The notes: a model not told the origin generated them from the letters alone. 64,000 bases of DNA from Candidatus Methylospira mobilis (GCF_009498235.1 NZ_CP044205.1:1173716-1237715); one strand, 5' to 3'; numbered from the stretch's first letter, positions 1 through 8,610 are shown. Translations and numbers: made by a program.

Positions 1-2
1 AT

Positions 3-80
3 ACAGGAATTGGCACGGCGGTATATTATGATGGTAATAACGTCCCTGTGTTTTCAGGCGGATTTTTGGCATCACGATAA
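3..80 (+). CDS. C-terminal tail of an unidentified protein (cut by window edge)
   Basis: The third reading frame is open from the left edge to a TAA at 78-80 and gives about 25 residues ending VFSGGFLASR. A Shine-Dalgarno-like GGAG follows at once and modB starts 14 bases after the stop, so this looks like the end of an upstream gene of the same operon. In most mod operons that gene would be modA, the periplasmic molybdate-binding protein, but I do not recognise this tail as ModA. Too little is present to assign it. Confidence 0.35.
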   Translation, partial: TGIGTAVYYDGNNVPVFSGGFLASR

Positions 81-94
81 CGGAGTGCACCGCT

Positions 95-814
95 ATGCCG
101 GATTTTCTCTCGCCCGAAGAGCTTTCCGCTCTATTGCTTTCCATCAAGGTTTCGATTTGGGCGACCTTGATGAGCGCCCCGCTCGCCATTTTTACCGGCT
201 GGCTGCTGGCTCGTAAAAACTTTCCAGGGAAAGGCGTGTTCGATGCGCTGATCCATTTGCCTCTGGTGTTGCCTCCCGTCGTTCCCGGCTACCTGCTGCT
301 GCTGCTGTTCGGGCGGAACGGTCCGTTGGGACGCGCGCTGGACGGCTGTTGCGGAATTACGCTGGGTTTCAGCTGGAAAGGCGCGGCGCTGGCTTCCGCA
401 TTGATGGCTTTTCCATTGATGGTTCGATCGGTGCGCTTGTCGGTCAGTTTGATCGATATTCGCCTGGAAAGCGCGGCCAGAACGTTGGGTGCTTCGGCTT
501 TGTCGGTTTTTTTCGCGATAACGCTGCCGATGGCGATGCCGGGCATCGTATCCGGTCTGGTGCTGGCCTTTTCACGCAGTTTGGGCGAGTTCGGCGCCAC
601 CATTACCTTTGTCGGCAATATCGCCGGTGAAACCAGGACGCTGCCATTGGCTATTTATACGGCCAGCCAGATACCCGATGGGGACATGCAGGCGATGCGC
701 CTCATTGCATTGTCGCTGATCGTAGCGCTGGCCGCTCTGGTGGGCAGTGAGCAACTATCGCGCAGAATGGAGCGAAAACTCGGTTTGGGGGCGGTCGACA
801 ATGCTGGAGCTTGA
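95..814 (+). CDS. modB: Molybdate ABC transporter permease ModB
   Basis: This is the inner-membrane permease of the ModABC molybdate importer, 239 residues as usual for ModB. About five hydrophobic segments are visible, and the EAA-type cytoplasmic loop that docks on the ATPase is near residues 145-165 (AARTLGASALSVFFAITLP). The family signature LGEFGATITFVGNI lies near residues 171-184. The start has GGAG about nine bases upstream. The 3' end overlaps modC by 14 bases, which suggests translational coupling, and a ModE-type regulator follows, so substrate assignment rests on both family and context. Confidence 0.93.
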   Translation: MPDFLSPEELSALLLSIKVSIWATLMSAPLAIFTGWLLARKNFPGKGVFDALIHLPLVLPPVVPGYLLLLLFGRNGPLGRALDGCCGITLGFSWKGAALASALMAFPLMVRSVRLSVSLIDIRLESAARTLGASALSVFFAITLPMAMPGIVSGLVLAFSRSLGEFGATITFVGNIAGETRTLPLAIYTASQIPDGDMQAMRLIALSLIVALAALVGSEQLSRRMERKLGLGAVDNAGA

Positions 815-1898
815 TATTGCTGTCAGGCGCAAGGGGTTCGACGCCCATTTCGCGGTGGAAATAAAAGAGCCGGTCAGCGGTGTTTTCGGCGCATCCGGTT
901 CCGGCAAAACGACGCTGTTACATGCGCTATCCGGACTGATACGCCCGGATAGCGGGCGCATTGTTCTGAGCGGCAATGTGTTGTTCGATGCCGAGAGCGG
1001 GGTTTTCCTGCCGCCGGAGCAGCGGCGCATCGGACTGGTGTTCCAGGATGCCCAGCTTTTTCCGCATCTATCGGTGCGTGACAATCTTTTGTTCGGCTAT
1101 AGACGCTTGTCTCCGCAAGCCCGGCAATTCGAATTGAAGGAAATAGTCGGGTTGCTTCATCTTGGGCATCTATTGGAACGTCGCCCCATCGCTTTGTCGG
1201 GCGGCGAAAAACAGCGTGTGGCGCTTGGGCGCGCATTGTTGTCCAGTCCGCTGCTGCTACTGTTGGACGAACCTCTGGCTTCGTTGGATGATGGGCTGAA
1301 ACGCCAGATTCTTCCGTTTTTGCGGCGTGTGCGCGATGAAATTGCGCTGCCGATGCTTTGCGTCAGTCATGCGCTCGATGAGTTGCTGTATCTCAGCCCG
1401 GTGCTTACCCTGATAGAGGGTGGGCATGTTTTGGCGCACGGGCATTATCTTGATATTCTGGAACGCTTGCCGGGTTACGCGTCAGGCGAGTTCAGCGAAA
1501 TGAAGAATTTCTGGCCGGTAGAAATAGTTGCGCTGGAGCCGGACGACGGGGTGGTTCTGGCTAAACTGGCTGGTCAGCCTATCGTCATGCCGGTGCGGTC
1601 CGCTTGGAGTCCGGGCCAAATTGTCACCATAGCGGTAAAGGCATCCATGATTGCATTGGCGCGCGAGCGAGTAGTGTGCAGCATACAAAATCAGTTATTC
1701 GGCCGGATAACGCGTTTTATTCCGCATAAATCCGGCATGCTTATTCTGGTCGATATCGGCGACGGTATCGAGCTGGTATCGGAAGTGAGCGAGCGTTCTG
1801 TGGAGAGGCTGGCATTACAGCTGGGCGAAACCGTCTGGTGCCTGATAAAATCCCAAGTCTTCGAATATACCGATACCGTAGAGAATATAGAATCCTAG
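801..1898 (+). CDS. modC: Molybdate ABC transporter ATP-binding protein ModC
   Basis: This is the ATPase subunit that energises molybdate import. From the ATG at 801 the protein has 365 residues: Walker A GASGSGKTT near 30-38, the Q-loop near 82, signature LSGGEKQR near 132-139, Walker B LLLLDEP near 152-158 and the switch His in VSHALDE at 190. A C-terminal Mop/TOBE-like region from about 290 (the SMIALARE segment) is where this family binds oxyanion for feedback control. A longer frame opens at 747, but 801 gives the canonical ModC N terminus and overlaps modB by only 14 bases. Confidence 0.93.
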   Translation: MLELDIAVRRKGFDAHFAVEIKEPVSGVFGASGSGKTTLLHALSGLIRPDSGRIVLSGNVLFDAESGVFLPPEQRRIGLVFQDAQLFPHLSVRDNLLFGYRRLSPQARQFELKEIVGLLHLGHLLERRPIALSGGEKQRVALGRALLSSPLLLLLDEPLASLDDGLKRQILPFLRRVRDEIALPMLCVSHALDELLYLSPVLTLIEGGHVLAHGHYLDILERLPGYASGEFSEMKNFWPVEIVALEPDDGVVLAKLAGQPIVMPVRSAWSPGQIVTIAVKASMIALARERVVCSIQNQLFGRITRFIPHKSGMLILVDIGDGIELVSEVSERSVERLALQLGETVWCLIKSQVFEYTDTVENIES

Positions 1899-1900
1899 TC

Positions 1901-2341
1901 ATGCCCAGACTGAAAACCAAGCGAACTTCATCAATGCTGCTCTCCGCCGACTCCGGGAAATCGGAACATGCAGCGCCGCGTCTCAAACTTAATCTGCGTT
2001 TATTGCATGGCGATGTCGTCGCCATGGGGCCGGGAAAAGCCGACTTGCTTGATTTTATCGTTAAAACCGGCTCTATTTCCCAGGCCGGACGGGAAATGGG
2101 CATGAGTTATCGCCGTGCTTGGGTGTTGGTCGATGAGATGAATCATTGCTTCAAAAAACCCTTGGTAATAACAAGCAAGGGGGGGGCCGTAGGCGGCGGC
2201 GCCAGATTGTCCGAACTGGGCGAGCAGGTGCTGGCGCATTATCGCAAAATGGCTACGGCAGCCGCAGACGTTGCATTGGCTTATGTCGGCGTGTTCGAAG
2301 CGTTGATGGCGGATGACAAAGAAGCGCCTACGGGCGAATGA
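1901..2341 (+). CDS. ModE-type transcriptional regulator, DNA-binding domain only
   Basis: The 146-residue protein matches the N-terminal winged helix-turn-helix half of ModE, with GPGKADLLDFIVKTGSISQA and MSYRRAWVLVDEMN as recognition-helix landmarks. Residues 1-25 are a polar leader. The C-terminal pair of Mop domains that bind molybdate in E. coli ModE (about 262 residues) is absent. Such short forms either use a separate molybdate-binding protein or act without a ligand; which applies here cannot be told. It starts two bases after modC stops and is followed by a terminator, so it is the last gene of the mod operon. An in-frame start at 1838 would overlap modC by 61 bases and is less likely. 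Confidence 0.8.
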   Translation: MPRLKTKRTSSMLLSADSGKSEHAAPRLKLNLRLLHGDVVAMGPGKADLLDFIVKTGSISQAGREMGMSYRRAWVLVDEMNHCFKKPLVITSKGGAVGGGARLSELGEQVLAHYRKMATAAADVALAYVGVFEALMADDKEAPTGE

Positions 2342-2380
2342 GCGTTTGAGGCGGTGGTATTCCGGAAAGAGGCCTCATTT

Positions 2381-2419
2381 AGTTAAATTACCCCCGGCTT
2401 TGCCGGGGGTAATTTAACT
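2381..2419. terminator. Bidirectional intrinsic terminator after the mod operon
   Basis: A perfect 18-bp inverted repeat with a three-base loop: AGTTAAATTACCCCCGGC, then TTT, then its exact complement. The GC-rich core is flanked by an A tract on one side and a T tract on the other, so it can terminate transcription from either side. It begins 40 bases after the ModE-like stop codon. Confidence 0.85.
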
Positions 2420-2589
2420 TCGCGTCGGTTAGCCATTTTCGTAATGGTTCCAGTCTCACTGTTGGCGCGTGCTAATGTCAACAGAACTTCGCCTTCAAGA
2501 AAAGTCTCTTAATCTGAAATAAAACTGCGATTTGTGTTTAACATATTGATTGTTAAAACATGGGGTTGGCGGTGCAGTTGTTTCCGTTA

Positions 2590-2696
2590 AGCCTGAATCT
2601 TTCCCGTGGAAGTTTATGCTGAATTAATGGATAATACCCAAAGGATGACGAGTTATTAACGAGTCAACAACCGTTGCACTTGGAATTTGAACCGCC
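2590..2696 (+). mobile_element. Scar of the 3' end of an IS30-family element
   Basis: These bases closely match the transposase 3' end and terminal inverted repeat of the intact IS30 element at 42287-43383, in inverted orientation. Readable pieces include EVYAEL, then ESTTVALGI and a stop, followed by the terminal repeat ending GAACCGCC with one base missing. Frameshifts separate the pieces. It is an old, diverged remnant rather than a recent copy. It lies directly upstream of the DUF2721 gene and may have replaced its original promoter region. The interval 2420-2589 holds nothing I can identify. Confidence 0.8.
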
Positions 2697-2733
2697 TATT
2701 TAAAAAATGGCGTTTAAACAGGTTGGGTTTATC

Positions 2734-3207
2734 ATGATTTCTGGTTTCGAAGGTATTGATATCAGTAAATTGATTCAGATTTCAGTAGCTCCTGTTTTTT
2801 TACTGGCTGGTATAGGCGCAATCATTTCCATCCTTTCCGTTCGTATATCGAGGATAATAGATGTCGCGCGCCAACTGGATCATCGGTTAGACGGTCTTGA
2901 TGGGGTTTTCCATAATCATGTAGTTGAAGAACTAAAGATATTGTCTTATCGTTCAAAGATTGCTGGGTGTTCTATTGCTCTGTGTGTCATTTCAGAGCTA
3001 TTGATTTGTATTCTTATTGCGCTTCACTTTATTGCTGGGCTGCTTGAATACAACGTATCTTTAGCTGTTGCAGTATTATTTGTAATTTCCATGTTGTTTC
3101 TTGTTGCAGGACTGATTTTGTTTTTGCATGAAATATTTGTCTCAACAATGTCAATTCGCATGGTTATAGAAAAAATATATAGTAGTCATCAGAAGCGTTT
3201 AAATTAA
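2734..3207 (+). CDS. DUF2721 family membrane protein
   Basis: A 157-residue integral membrane protein of unknown function. The family hallmark is near the N terminus: IQISVAPVFLLAGIGAIIS followed by VRISRIIDVARQLD, then two more hydrophobic segments near residues 80-105 and 108-132. I prefer the ATG at 2734, which has a purine-rich AGGTTGGG about eight bases upstream, over an in-frame ATG at 2707 that has no such site and lies against the IS30 scar. The gene stands alone and its AT-richer codon use differs from the mod genes beside it. Confidence 0.75.
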   Translation: MISGFEGIDISKLIQISVAPVFLLAGIGAIISILSVRISRIIDVARQLDHRLDGLDGVFHNHVVEELKILSYRSKIAGCSIALCVISELLICILIALHFIAGLLEYNVSLAVAVLFVISMLFLVAGLILFLHEIFVSTMSIRMVIEKIYSSHQKRLN

Positions 3208-3744
3208 AATAAAAGCCGAGTCGAAGAGGTATGGCGAATCACTCGATAGATTCAAAACAAACTCAATATCAGTCGAGCAGATCATATCCACACCTACCCG
3301 ATAGCCTTCTCTACTTTTACAGTCTGGAATATCCAACCCCATGATGAATATAAAAACGATAATGTGCTATGGTGATTCCAATACCTGGGGGCTTGATCCA
3401 GAAACAAGAACGCGTTATCCAATTAATATCCGTTGGACGGGGTTGCTACAGCAGCATTTAGGAAATGAAGTCCGGGTTATCGAAGAAGGACTGAGAGGAC
3501 GGACAACCACGCGCGATGATCCGGTTCAGGCAGGGCGAAACGGGAGCCAGCTTTTATTGCCGCTACTGGAGTCACATGCCCCTGTCGATCTGGTTGTACT
3601 CATGCTGGGAACGAATGATTTTCAGGATGCTTACGATTATCAACCTGATGATGTCGCAAACGGCATTCAAAAATTGATCGACATAACTCTTCAGAGCAAG
3701 TCAGGGGTAAATAATAATCCGCCACAAATTCTTCTGATAAGTAA

Positions 3745-4296
3745 TCACGTATAACATATGTGGAACTTTGTGCCGAAGTCATTCAGAAGCACTTGAACAT
3801 TCTGAATCAACGTATCTCGTGTCCAGGAAGTGAAGTCACGCCAATGGTATTTTGCATGCTTCCAAAGTATTTCGATCAAATTCAGTTCCGGGCTGTAGGG
3901 CGGCAGATACAAAAGAACGAACCGATGGTCGACCAACCAACGGTCGGTGATTTCCGGCTCGATAGAATGATGTATCGAAGCGTTATCCATCCACACGAAA
4001 GTCCACTTTTCCTGCGCAGAAGAGGCAGCCAGGCGATCAAGAAAGTTAATGACATGTTCACGCCGGATAGTGTGGTCACAGACCTCGAAATGCAGGGCTC
4101 CTTGTGCATAATTCAGCGCCCCCATCACGTTGGCCCGTTTATGTCCGACACTCGCATCAGCGCAATGAGGCTTCCCCAAAGGCGACCAGCTTCGTTGCAC
4201 AGAGGGCAGGCAAGAAAAACCCGCTTCATCGAAATAAAACAATTCAACCTTGCCGTTGTGAGCATCGCGCTGAATTTTCCCCATCGCTTCCTTCAC
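3745..4296 (-). CDS. IS630 transposase, downstream frame (DDE catalytic domain)
   Basis: 183 residues carrying the catalytic acids of the IS630/mariner superfamily: Asp in FYFDEAGF, Asp in VWMDNASIHHS, and Glu in the YSPELNLIEILWKH block. The nominal GTG start overlaps the stop of the upstream frame (GTGA), but the natural product is more likely a fusion made by frameshifting on the A8 run. The stop codon lies a few bases outside the element, in target DNA, so the C terminus depends on the insertion site. Confidence 0.85.
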   Translation of the reverse strand: MKEAMGKIQRDAHNGKVELFYFDEAGFSCLPSVQRSWSPLGKPHCADASVGHKRANVMGALNYAQGALHFEVCDHTIRREHVINFLDRLAASSAQEKWTFVWMDNASIHHSIEPEITDRWLVDHRFVLLYLPPYSPELNLIEILWKHAKYHWRDFTSWTRDTLIQNVQVLLNDFGTKFHICYT

Positions 4297-4840
4297 CTGC
4301 TGAAACCGGGTTTCATCCCGTTTTTTTTCAAGGAAAGCCGGTTCCGCTTGAAAGAAAGCCCTCTGGCTTTCAGCCCCGCAGCGAGACGATCCAAACTGAA
4401 GCTGGGCGCATCGGGAAAACGTTCTGCTATGCGAACAGCAATCTTCGCCAAGGTTAGCGGCTCCTGGCAGGCTATTTCCGCAGCGACATCCAGCATTTCC
4501 TGGGTCAACTTCACCGGTGCTCCGCCTTTGTGTCCGCTCAGAATACCGGCAATGCCTTTCTCTCGCCAGCCTTTAGCCCAGTTGTATATCGGTTGATCAC
4601 TGACATGCAAAAACTCACAAATATCGGCGACACTCCGTCCCGCATTCAATGCCAGCAGGCCCAGCGCGCGCCGACGGAAATCAGGATAGTGATGGTGTTT
4701 TGCGAGTTGTTCCAAGGTTTCGATCTCTTCACTGGTCAGCGGCTGATCGAGCAGATTTCGTTTTTGTATGTTGCGCTTCTTCATTCGGGCTTCTTGCTGT
4801 GGATGCCTCCAGCATACACCATAAAGTTCCACACTAGTAA
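3752..4840 (-). mobile_element. IS630-family insertion sequence, about 1.09 kb
   Basis: The ends are imperfect inverted repeats sharing TGTGGAACTTT, with TA dinucleotides at 3750-3751 and 4841-4842 as the target duplication typical of IS630/Tc1-mariner elements. It carries two overlapping transposase frames on the minus strand. The exact TA duplication and the otherwise intact flanking reading frame point to a fairly recent insertion. Confidence 0.85.
4293..4784 (-). CDS. IS630 transposase, upstream frame (DNA-binding domains)
   Basis: 163 residues from the ATG at 4784, read as MKKRNIQKRN. The protein holds the helix-turn-helix region of IS630 transposases (SVADICEFLHVSDQPIYNWAK) and a second winged-helix-like half (FPDAPSFSLDRLAAGL). 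It ends shortly after a run of eight A on the coding strand. A one-base backward shift on that run converts the ending to KKKRDETRFQQVKEAMGK and joins this frame to the next, giving a standard full-length transposase. A longer start at 4832 would lie at the very end of the element and is unlikely. Confidence 0.85.
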   Translation of the reverse strand: MKKRNIQKRNLLDQPLTSEEIETLEQLAKHHHYPDFRRRALGLLALNAGRSVADICEFLHVSDQPIYNWAKGWREKGIAGILSGHKGGAPVKLTQEMLDVAAEIACQEPLTLAKIAVRIAERFPDAPSFSLDRLAAGLKARGLSFKRNRLSLKKNGMKPGFSR

Positions 4841-5130
4841 TACATGACTACTTATGTCCTCCGCCAATTGAAAATCCAACGAATGGCTTTCAATATCTGT
4901 TCTCAAACGAAAATCATAAATCGGCTTCCCTCCCCTTCTTTTACCGTTTGATAGCGAAGGAGAGTGGATGCTACTTCTTGGATGCTTCTGAAATAGTAAA
5001 ACCAAGCCCCAAAGATGGTATACATTTGGATGAGATCGGGCACTTTCTGCTTGCAGAACAGATTTATTCAGCAATCAGTACCCTGCTTTTTGGCCCATTG
5101 GGAGGGAAGCCACAATTTGATGACATATAG

Positions 5131-5699
5131 TGACACCGCCACATAAAATCATCGTCAACGCTCTTAATATTATACCCAAATCAACTGCTGCCAAGGCTTG
5201 CTGTGGCGTATTCGTGGAACGATGCAGACACTTCGAGTTTGTCGACGCTTACCATCGACGAGTCCGCGTTGTTTTCAGGGATGACTGATGAATTACTGTT
5301 GCAAAGCCGGCCCCGGAAATAGGATCCCAGTGCAAGTGAGGTCTCTATTCTAACCGTCATAAGTGTTCAAGACTAACTGACGTGGAAGACACTTTGGCTC
5401 GTTTTCCAGCCCCAAAGCGTGTTGCTGGCGACACAAGCGCATATTTCCACGATGGTTAGACAGACACACTTACAGCATCCTGGCGCAGTGCCTGTTGAAA
5501 CCATGCAAGCTTCAAAGCCAAGCTCGGCTGCCTGGCAGATCAATGGCTTTTAACAAAAGCGCACTGGATGGCTTGCGCGTTGTCTTCAGGGTTTAGCCTA
5601 AGCAGTAATTCTGAGCGGTGGGCCACATGGCTAGACGTATGCAAAGGCGGTAAATCCCTTACAGATGCAAGTTGTTTTTCGGTTATACAGCCCTTATCG
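5131..5699. other. Non-coding stretch
   Basis: No convincing frame, RNA gene or repeat was found between the end of the split hydrolase gene and the integrase scar. Stops occur in all frames at short intervals, and the base composition looks like decayed DNA. Confidence 0.5.
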
Positions 5700-5895
5700 T
5701 TGAGCAGTTAGCTCAGGTAATCCAAAAGCCCAAAGGACTGAGTTTCCCATCCACCCGCGCATGCTGCGCGATGCGATGAGCCGCATACTTGCCAACGACC
5801 GACAGGATATCCGGGCCGGGCGATACAGCATACCTTGGGTACCGAGCCAGTATTTTTCATTGATGTGATTGCGCCCTGCCAAGTAATTGTATCTA
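5700..5895 (+). pseudogene. Possible remnant of a tyrosine recombinase C terminus
   Basis: One frame reads FPIHPRMLRDAMSRILAND followed by RQDIRA. This resembles the conserved HPHMLRH-xx-LAN-xx-xDxR segment of phage-type tyrosine recombinases. Directly after, another frame reads AIQHTLGT, like the IQxYLGH motif. Two frameshifts and substitutions of key residues (His to Asp in the R-x-x-H position) show it is dead. The similarity is judged by eye over about 45 residues only, so a chance match is possible. Confidence 0.35.
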
Positions 5896-7203
5896 TGCCG
5901 GCAGATTTTTCACATTCCAACGCCCGATATCGCGTTCCTGACCGATCAGCGCCAGCCCTTGCGCGATGGAATCGAACTGGTTGCCGGTTTCTATTTTTTC
6001 ATCGCCGAAACGCTCGCTGAACAGCCGTCTTACCGCCGGAACGAACGAGGTGCCGCCGGTAAGGAATACCCGGTCTATTCCTGTGTTTACCAGGCCGATA
6101 TCCGCGAGCAAAGTGTCGACGGCGTGGCCGATTCTGGCTACATCTTCGGCGATCCAGTTTTCGAAGTCGGCGCGTTCGATATCGGCTTCCAGTTGCACTC
6201 CAGGCGCGTCGAGTTTCAGCCGCGCGCCATCGGCGCCGGATAGCGTCACTTTGGCGTCGGATACGCTGCGGTATAGCGCATAAATGGCGTTGGTTTCCAG
6301 CAGCCGGATAAAGCGATTCAGCTCGTCCGGTTCCAGAGCGGTGTCCGCCAGCTGTTTCAGTTCGCGCAGCGTCGCGGGCGAGCGCAACAGCGACAGTTCG
6401 TTCCAGCGCGCGAAGCTGACATAGTATTGCCCCGGTATTTCCAGCTGTTTGTTGATCGACAGATAGCGGCTGCCTTTGCCCATTTGCGGCGAGATCGCGT
6501 TATCGATAATGCGGTAATCGAAGGTATCCCCGGCCAGCGGCAGGCCGCGATGTCCCATCGGTATGGATCGTATGCCCGATCCGGATTGCCCGAAGCGGAT
6601 TACAGAGAAGTCGCTGGTGCCGCCGCCGAAATCGGCTACCAGGACATTGGCGTCTCGGGTTAGCCGTTGTGCGAAAAAAAATGCGGCGGCAACCGGTTCG
6701 TAGACGTAATGTATTTCGTTGAATCCGAAGCGGCGCAAGGCGGTTTCGTAACGTTTGATAGCCAGTGCTTCGTCCGGGTTGGCGCCGACGAAGGACACCG
6801 GGCGTCCCATGATGATGCGTTTGGGCGGTGCGCAGCCGCCGATGCCGGAGTTTTGCCAGAAGTTGCCGAGAAAGGTAGACAACAGATCCTCAAAGGCATA
6901 ACGCTTTCCGAAAATCAGTGTCTCGTTGAACAAGCGGCTGGCGGCGAAGGATTTGAACGATTGCACCAGGCGGCAATCGTGCGGGTCTTCGATAAAACGT
7001 TCGATGGCCCATGGCCCGGCCGTGTCCAGCCGTAGCGTGGCGCGCCCGCTTTGCTCTTCCCAGAAGCACAGCACCGACCGGAATACCGACATCGCGTTGG
7101 CGTGATGCTGAAATTCCAGTGGGGTTGGAGTTCCGTCCTCAGACAGTAATGCCGCTACCGAATTGGTGGTTCCGAAATCTAAACCGAGGGTTTTGTTTGT
7201 CAT
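5893..7203 (-). CDS. yegD: Hsp70 family protein, YegD type
   Basis: A 436-residue Hsp70-like ATPase without the usual substrate-binding and lid domains. The actin-fold phosphate loops are present: LGLDFGTTNSVAAL near residues 6-19 and VADFGGGTSDFSV near the middle, with the adenosine motif FLTGGTSFVPAVR near 375-387. Length and order match E. coli YegD (about 450 residues), a poorly understood putative chaperone. It starts about 27 bases after the stop of dbpA and on the same strand, so the two may be cotranscribed. Confidence 0.85.
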   Translation of the reverse strand: MTNKTLGLDFGTTNSVAALLSEDGTPTPLEFQHHANAMSVFRSVLCFWEEQSGRATLRLDTAGPWAIERFIEDPHDCRLVQSFKSFAASRLFNETLIFGKRYAFEDLLSTFLGNFWQNSGIGGCAPPKRIIMGRPVSFVGANPDEALAIKRYETALRRFGFNEIHYVYEPVAAAFFFAQRLTRDANVLVADFGGGTSDFSVIRFGQSGSGIRSIPMGHRGLPLAGDTFDYRIIDNAISPQMGKGSRYLSINKQLEIPGQYYVSFARWNELSLLRSPATLRELKQLADTALEPDELNRFIRLLETNAIYALYRSVSDAKVTLSGADGARLKLDAPGVQLEADIERADFENWIAEDVARIGHAVDTLLADIGLVNTGIDRVFLTGGTSFVPAVRRLFSERFGDEKIETGNQFDSIAQGLALIGQERDIGRWNVKNLPA

Positions 7204-7230
7204 GAGAGCGACTACGGGCCGACGCCCGTC

Positions 7231-8610
7231 TTAACGTACTTTTCTAATCTTGAAGTTGCGGCCTTTGATTTTTCCTTGCGACAAGCGCTGCAAGGCTTTG
7301 TCGGCGATGGAGCGCTCTATGGCTACATAGGCATGAAAATCGAAGATATCGATTTTTCCGACATGCTGTCCGGGAATGCCTGCATCGCCGGTAATCGCGC
7401 CCAGAATATCTCCCGGCCTGACTTTTTGCTTGCGTCCTCCATCAATACACAGCGTCACCATGGGCGCTTGTTGACTGTACGCCGCAGCCGTATTCAATGA
7501 CGTGGGCTGTTGCGTGTGCGCCGGATTTTTTTGATAGGCTTCGATGGCGATGACTCTGTGAGCTTCCGCCGGGGAGTACAGGCTCAACGCGATGCCTTGC
7601 TTGCCTGCGCGCCCGGTGCGGCCTATGCGATGTACATGCACCTCCGGGTCGGGCGAGAGCTCGAAGTTGATGACGGCCTGTAAATCCTTGATATCCAAGC
7701 CGCGCGCGGCAACATCGGTAGCGACCAAAACGGAACAGCTTTTATTGGCGAAACGCACCAGTACCAGGTCGCGATCTTTTTGTTCCAGATCGCCGTGCAA
7801 TGCCAGCGCGTCTATGCCCTTGTCCTGCAAGTGATCGGCGACATCCTGGCATTGTATTTTGGTATTGCAAAAAATCACGCTGGATTCGAGCTGATAATGT
7901 CCGAGCAACGCCGACAGGGTGTGTAGGCGCTTGGTGTCTTCTATTTCATAAAACCATTGTTCGATCTGGGTGCTGCTGTGCAGTGATTCCACGCTGACAC
8001 GCGCCGGCTGCTTTTGAAACGAGCCGCTCAGCTTATCGATGCCTGCGGGGTAGGTGGCTGAGAACAGCAACGTCTGCCGTGTGCGAGGCGTTGTGGCGAT
8101 GATGGCGCTGATAGCGTCGTTAAAGCCCATGTCCAGCATGCGGTCGGCTTCGTCCAGCACCAGCGTCTTGATCCGGTCCAGTTGCAGAGAGGCTTTCTGC
8201 AAATGATCCTGTATGCGTCCCGGCGTGCCGACGACGATGTCGGCGCCATGCGACAGCGACTCCAGCTGCGGACCCAGCGGCGTACCGCCACATAGGGTCA
8301 GTATCTTGATGTTGGGGATGAAGCGCGCCAGTTTACGCAGTTCCTTGGCTACCTGGTCGGCCAGCTCACGGGTGGGGCATAGCACCAGCGCTTGTATCTC
8401 ATTGGCGTTCGGGTCCAGCTTGGCCAGCAGCCCGATGCCGAATGCGGCGGTCTTGCCGCTGCCGGTCTTTGCCTGTGCGATCAGATCCTTGTTTTCCAGG
8501 ATATGCGGCAGGCTTTCGGCTTGGACCGGGGTCATGTATCGGTAGTCCATTGATGCCAGATTAGCCAGCATGGCCGGGGTGAGCGGCAGGGTAGAAAATT
8601 CGATGGTCAA
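7231..8610 (-). CDS. dbpA: ATP-dependent RNA helicase DbpA
   Basis: A DEAD-box helicase acting in assembly of the large ribosomal subunit. Motifs in order: Q motif YRYMTPVQAESLP, motif I AKTGSGKT, Ia PTRELA, II VLDEADRMLD, III SAT, V VATDVAARGLDI and VI HRIGRTGRAGK. The C-terminal domain (CIDGGRKQKVRPGDILGAIT to the end) is the DbpA RNA-binding domain that recognises 23S rRNA hairpin 92. The frame stays open upstream to 8826, but a TTG at 8610 preceded by AGGA gives 459 residues, matching E. coli DbpA. The upstream extension has no family counterpart. Confidence 0.9.
   Translation of the reverse strand: MTIEFSTLPLTPAMLANLASMDYRYMTPVQAESLPHILENKDLIAQAKTGSGKTAAFGIGLLAKLDPNANEIQALVLCPTRELADQVAKELRKLARFIPNIKILTLCGGTPLGPQLESLSHGADIVVGTPGRIQDHLQKASLQLDRIKTLVLDEADRMLDMGFNDAISAIIATTPRTRQTLLFSATYPAGIDKLSGSFQKQPARVSVESLHSSTQIEQWFYEIEDTKRLHTLSALLGHYQLESSVIFCNTKIQCQDVADHLQDKGIDALALHGDLEQKDRDLVLVRFANKSCSVLVATDVAARGLDIKDLQAVINFELSPDPEVHVHRIGRTGRAGKQGIALSLYSPAEAHRVIAIEAYQKNPAHTQQPTSLNTAAAYSQQAPMVTLCIDGGRKQKVRPGDILGAITGDAGIPGQHVGKIDIFDFHAYVAIERSIADKALQRLSQGKIKGRNFKIRKVR

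Larger units (their letters stand above)
3341..5130 (+). pseudogene. SGNH/GDSL hydrolase (arylesterase-like), interrupted by an IS630 element
   Basis: The 5' part (3341-3751) gives 137 residues with the block I nucleophile motif CYGDSNTWG and the later VLMLGTND block. The 3' part resumes at 4843 with PPPIE and ends with the block V motif DGIHLDEIGH, which holds the catalytic Asp and His. Removing 3752-4842 (the insertion and one copy of its TA target) rejoins the halves in frame as a 232-residue protein, a normal length for this family. The original enzyme would hydrolyse esters or deacetylate carbohydrate; the substrate is unknown. As it stands the gene is broken, because the 5' fragment stops four bases after the junction. 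Confidence 0.85.
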
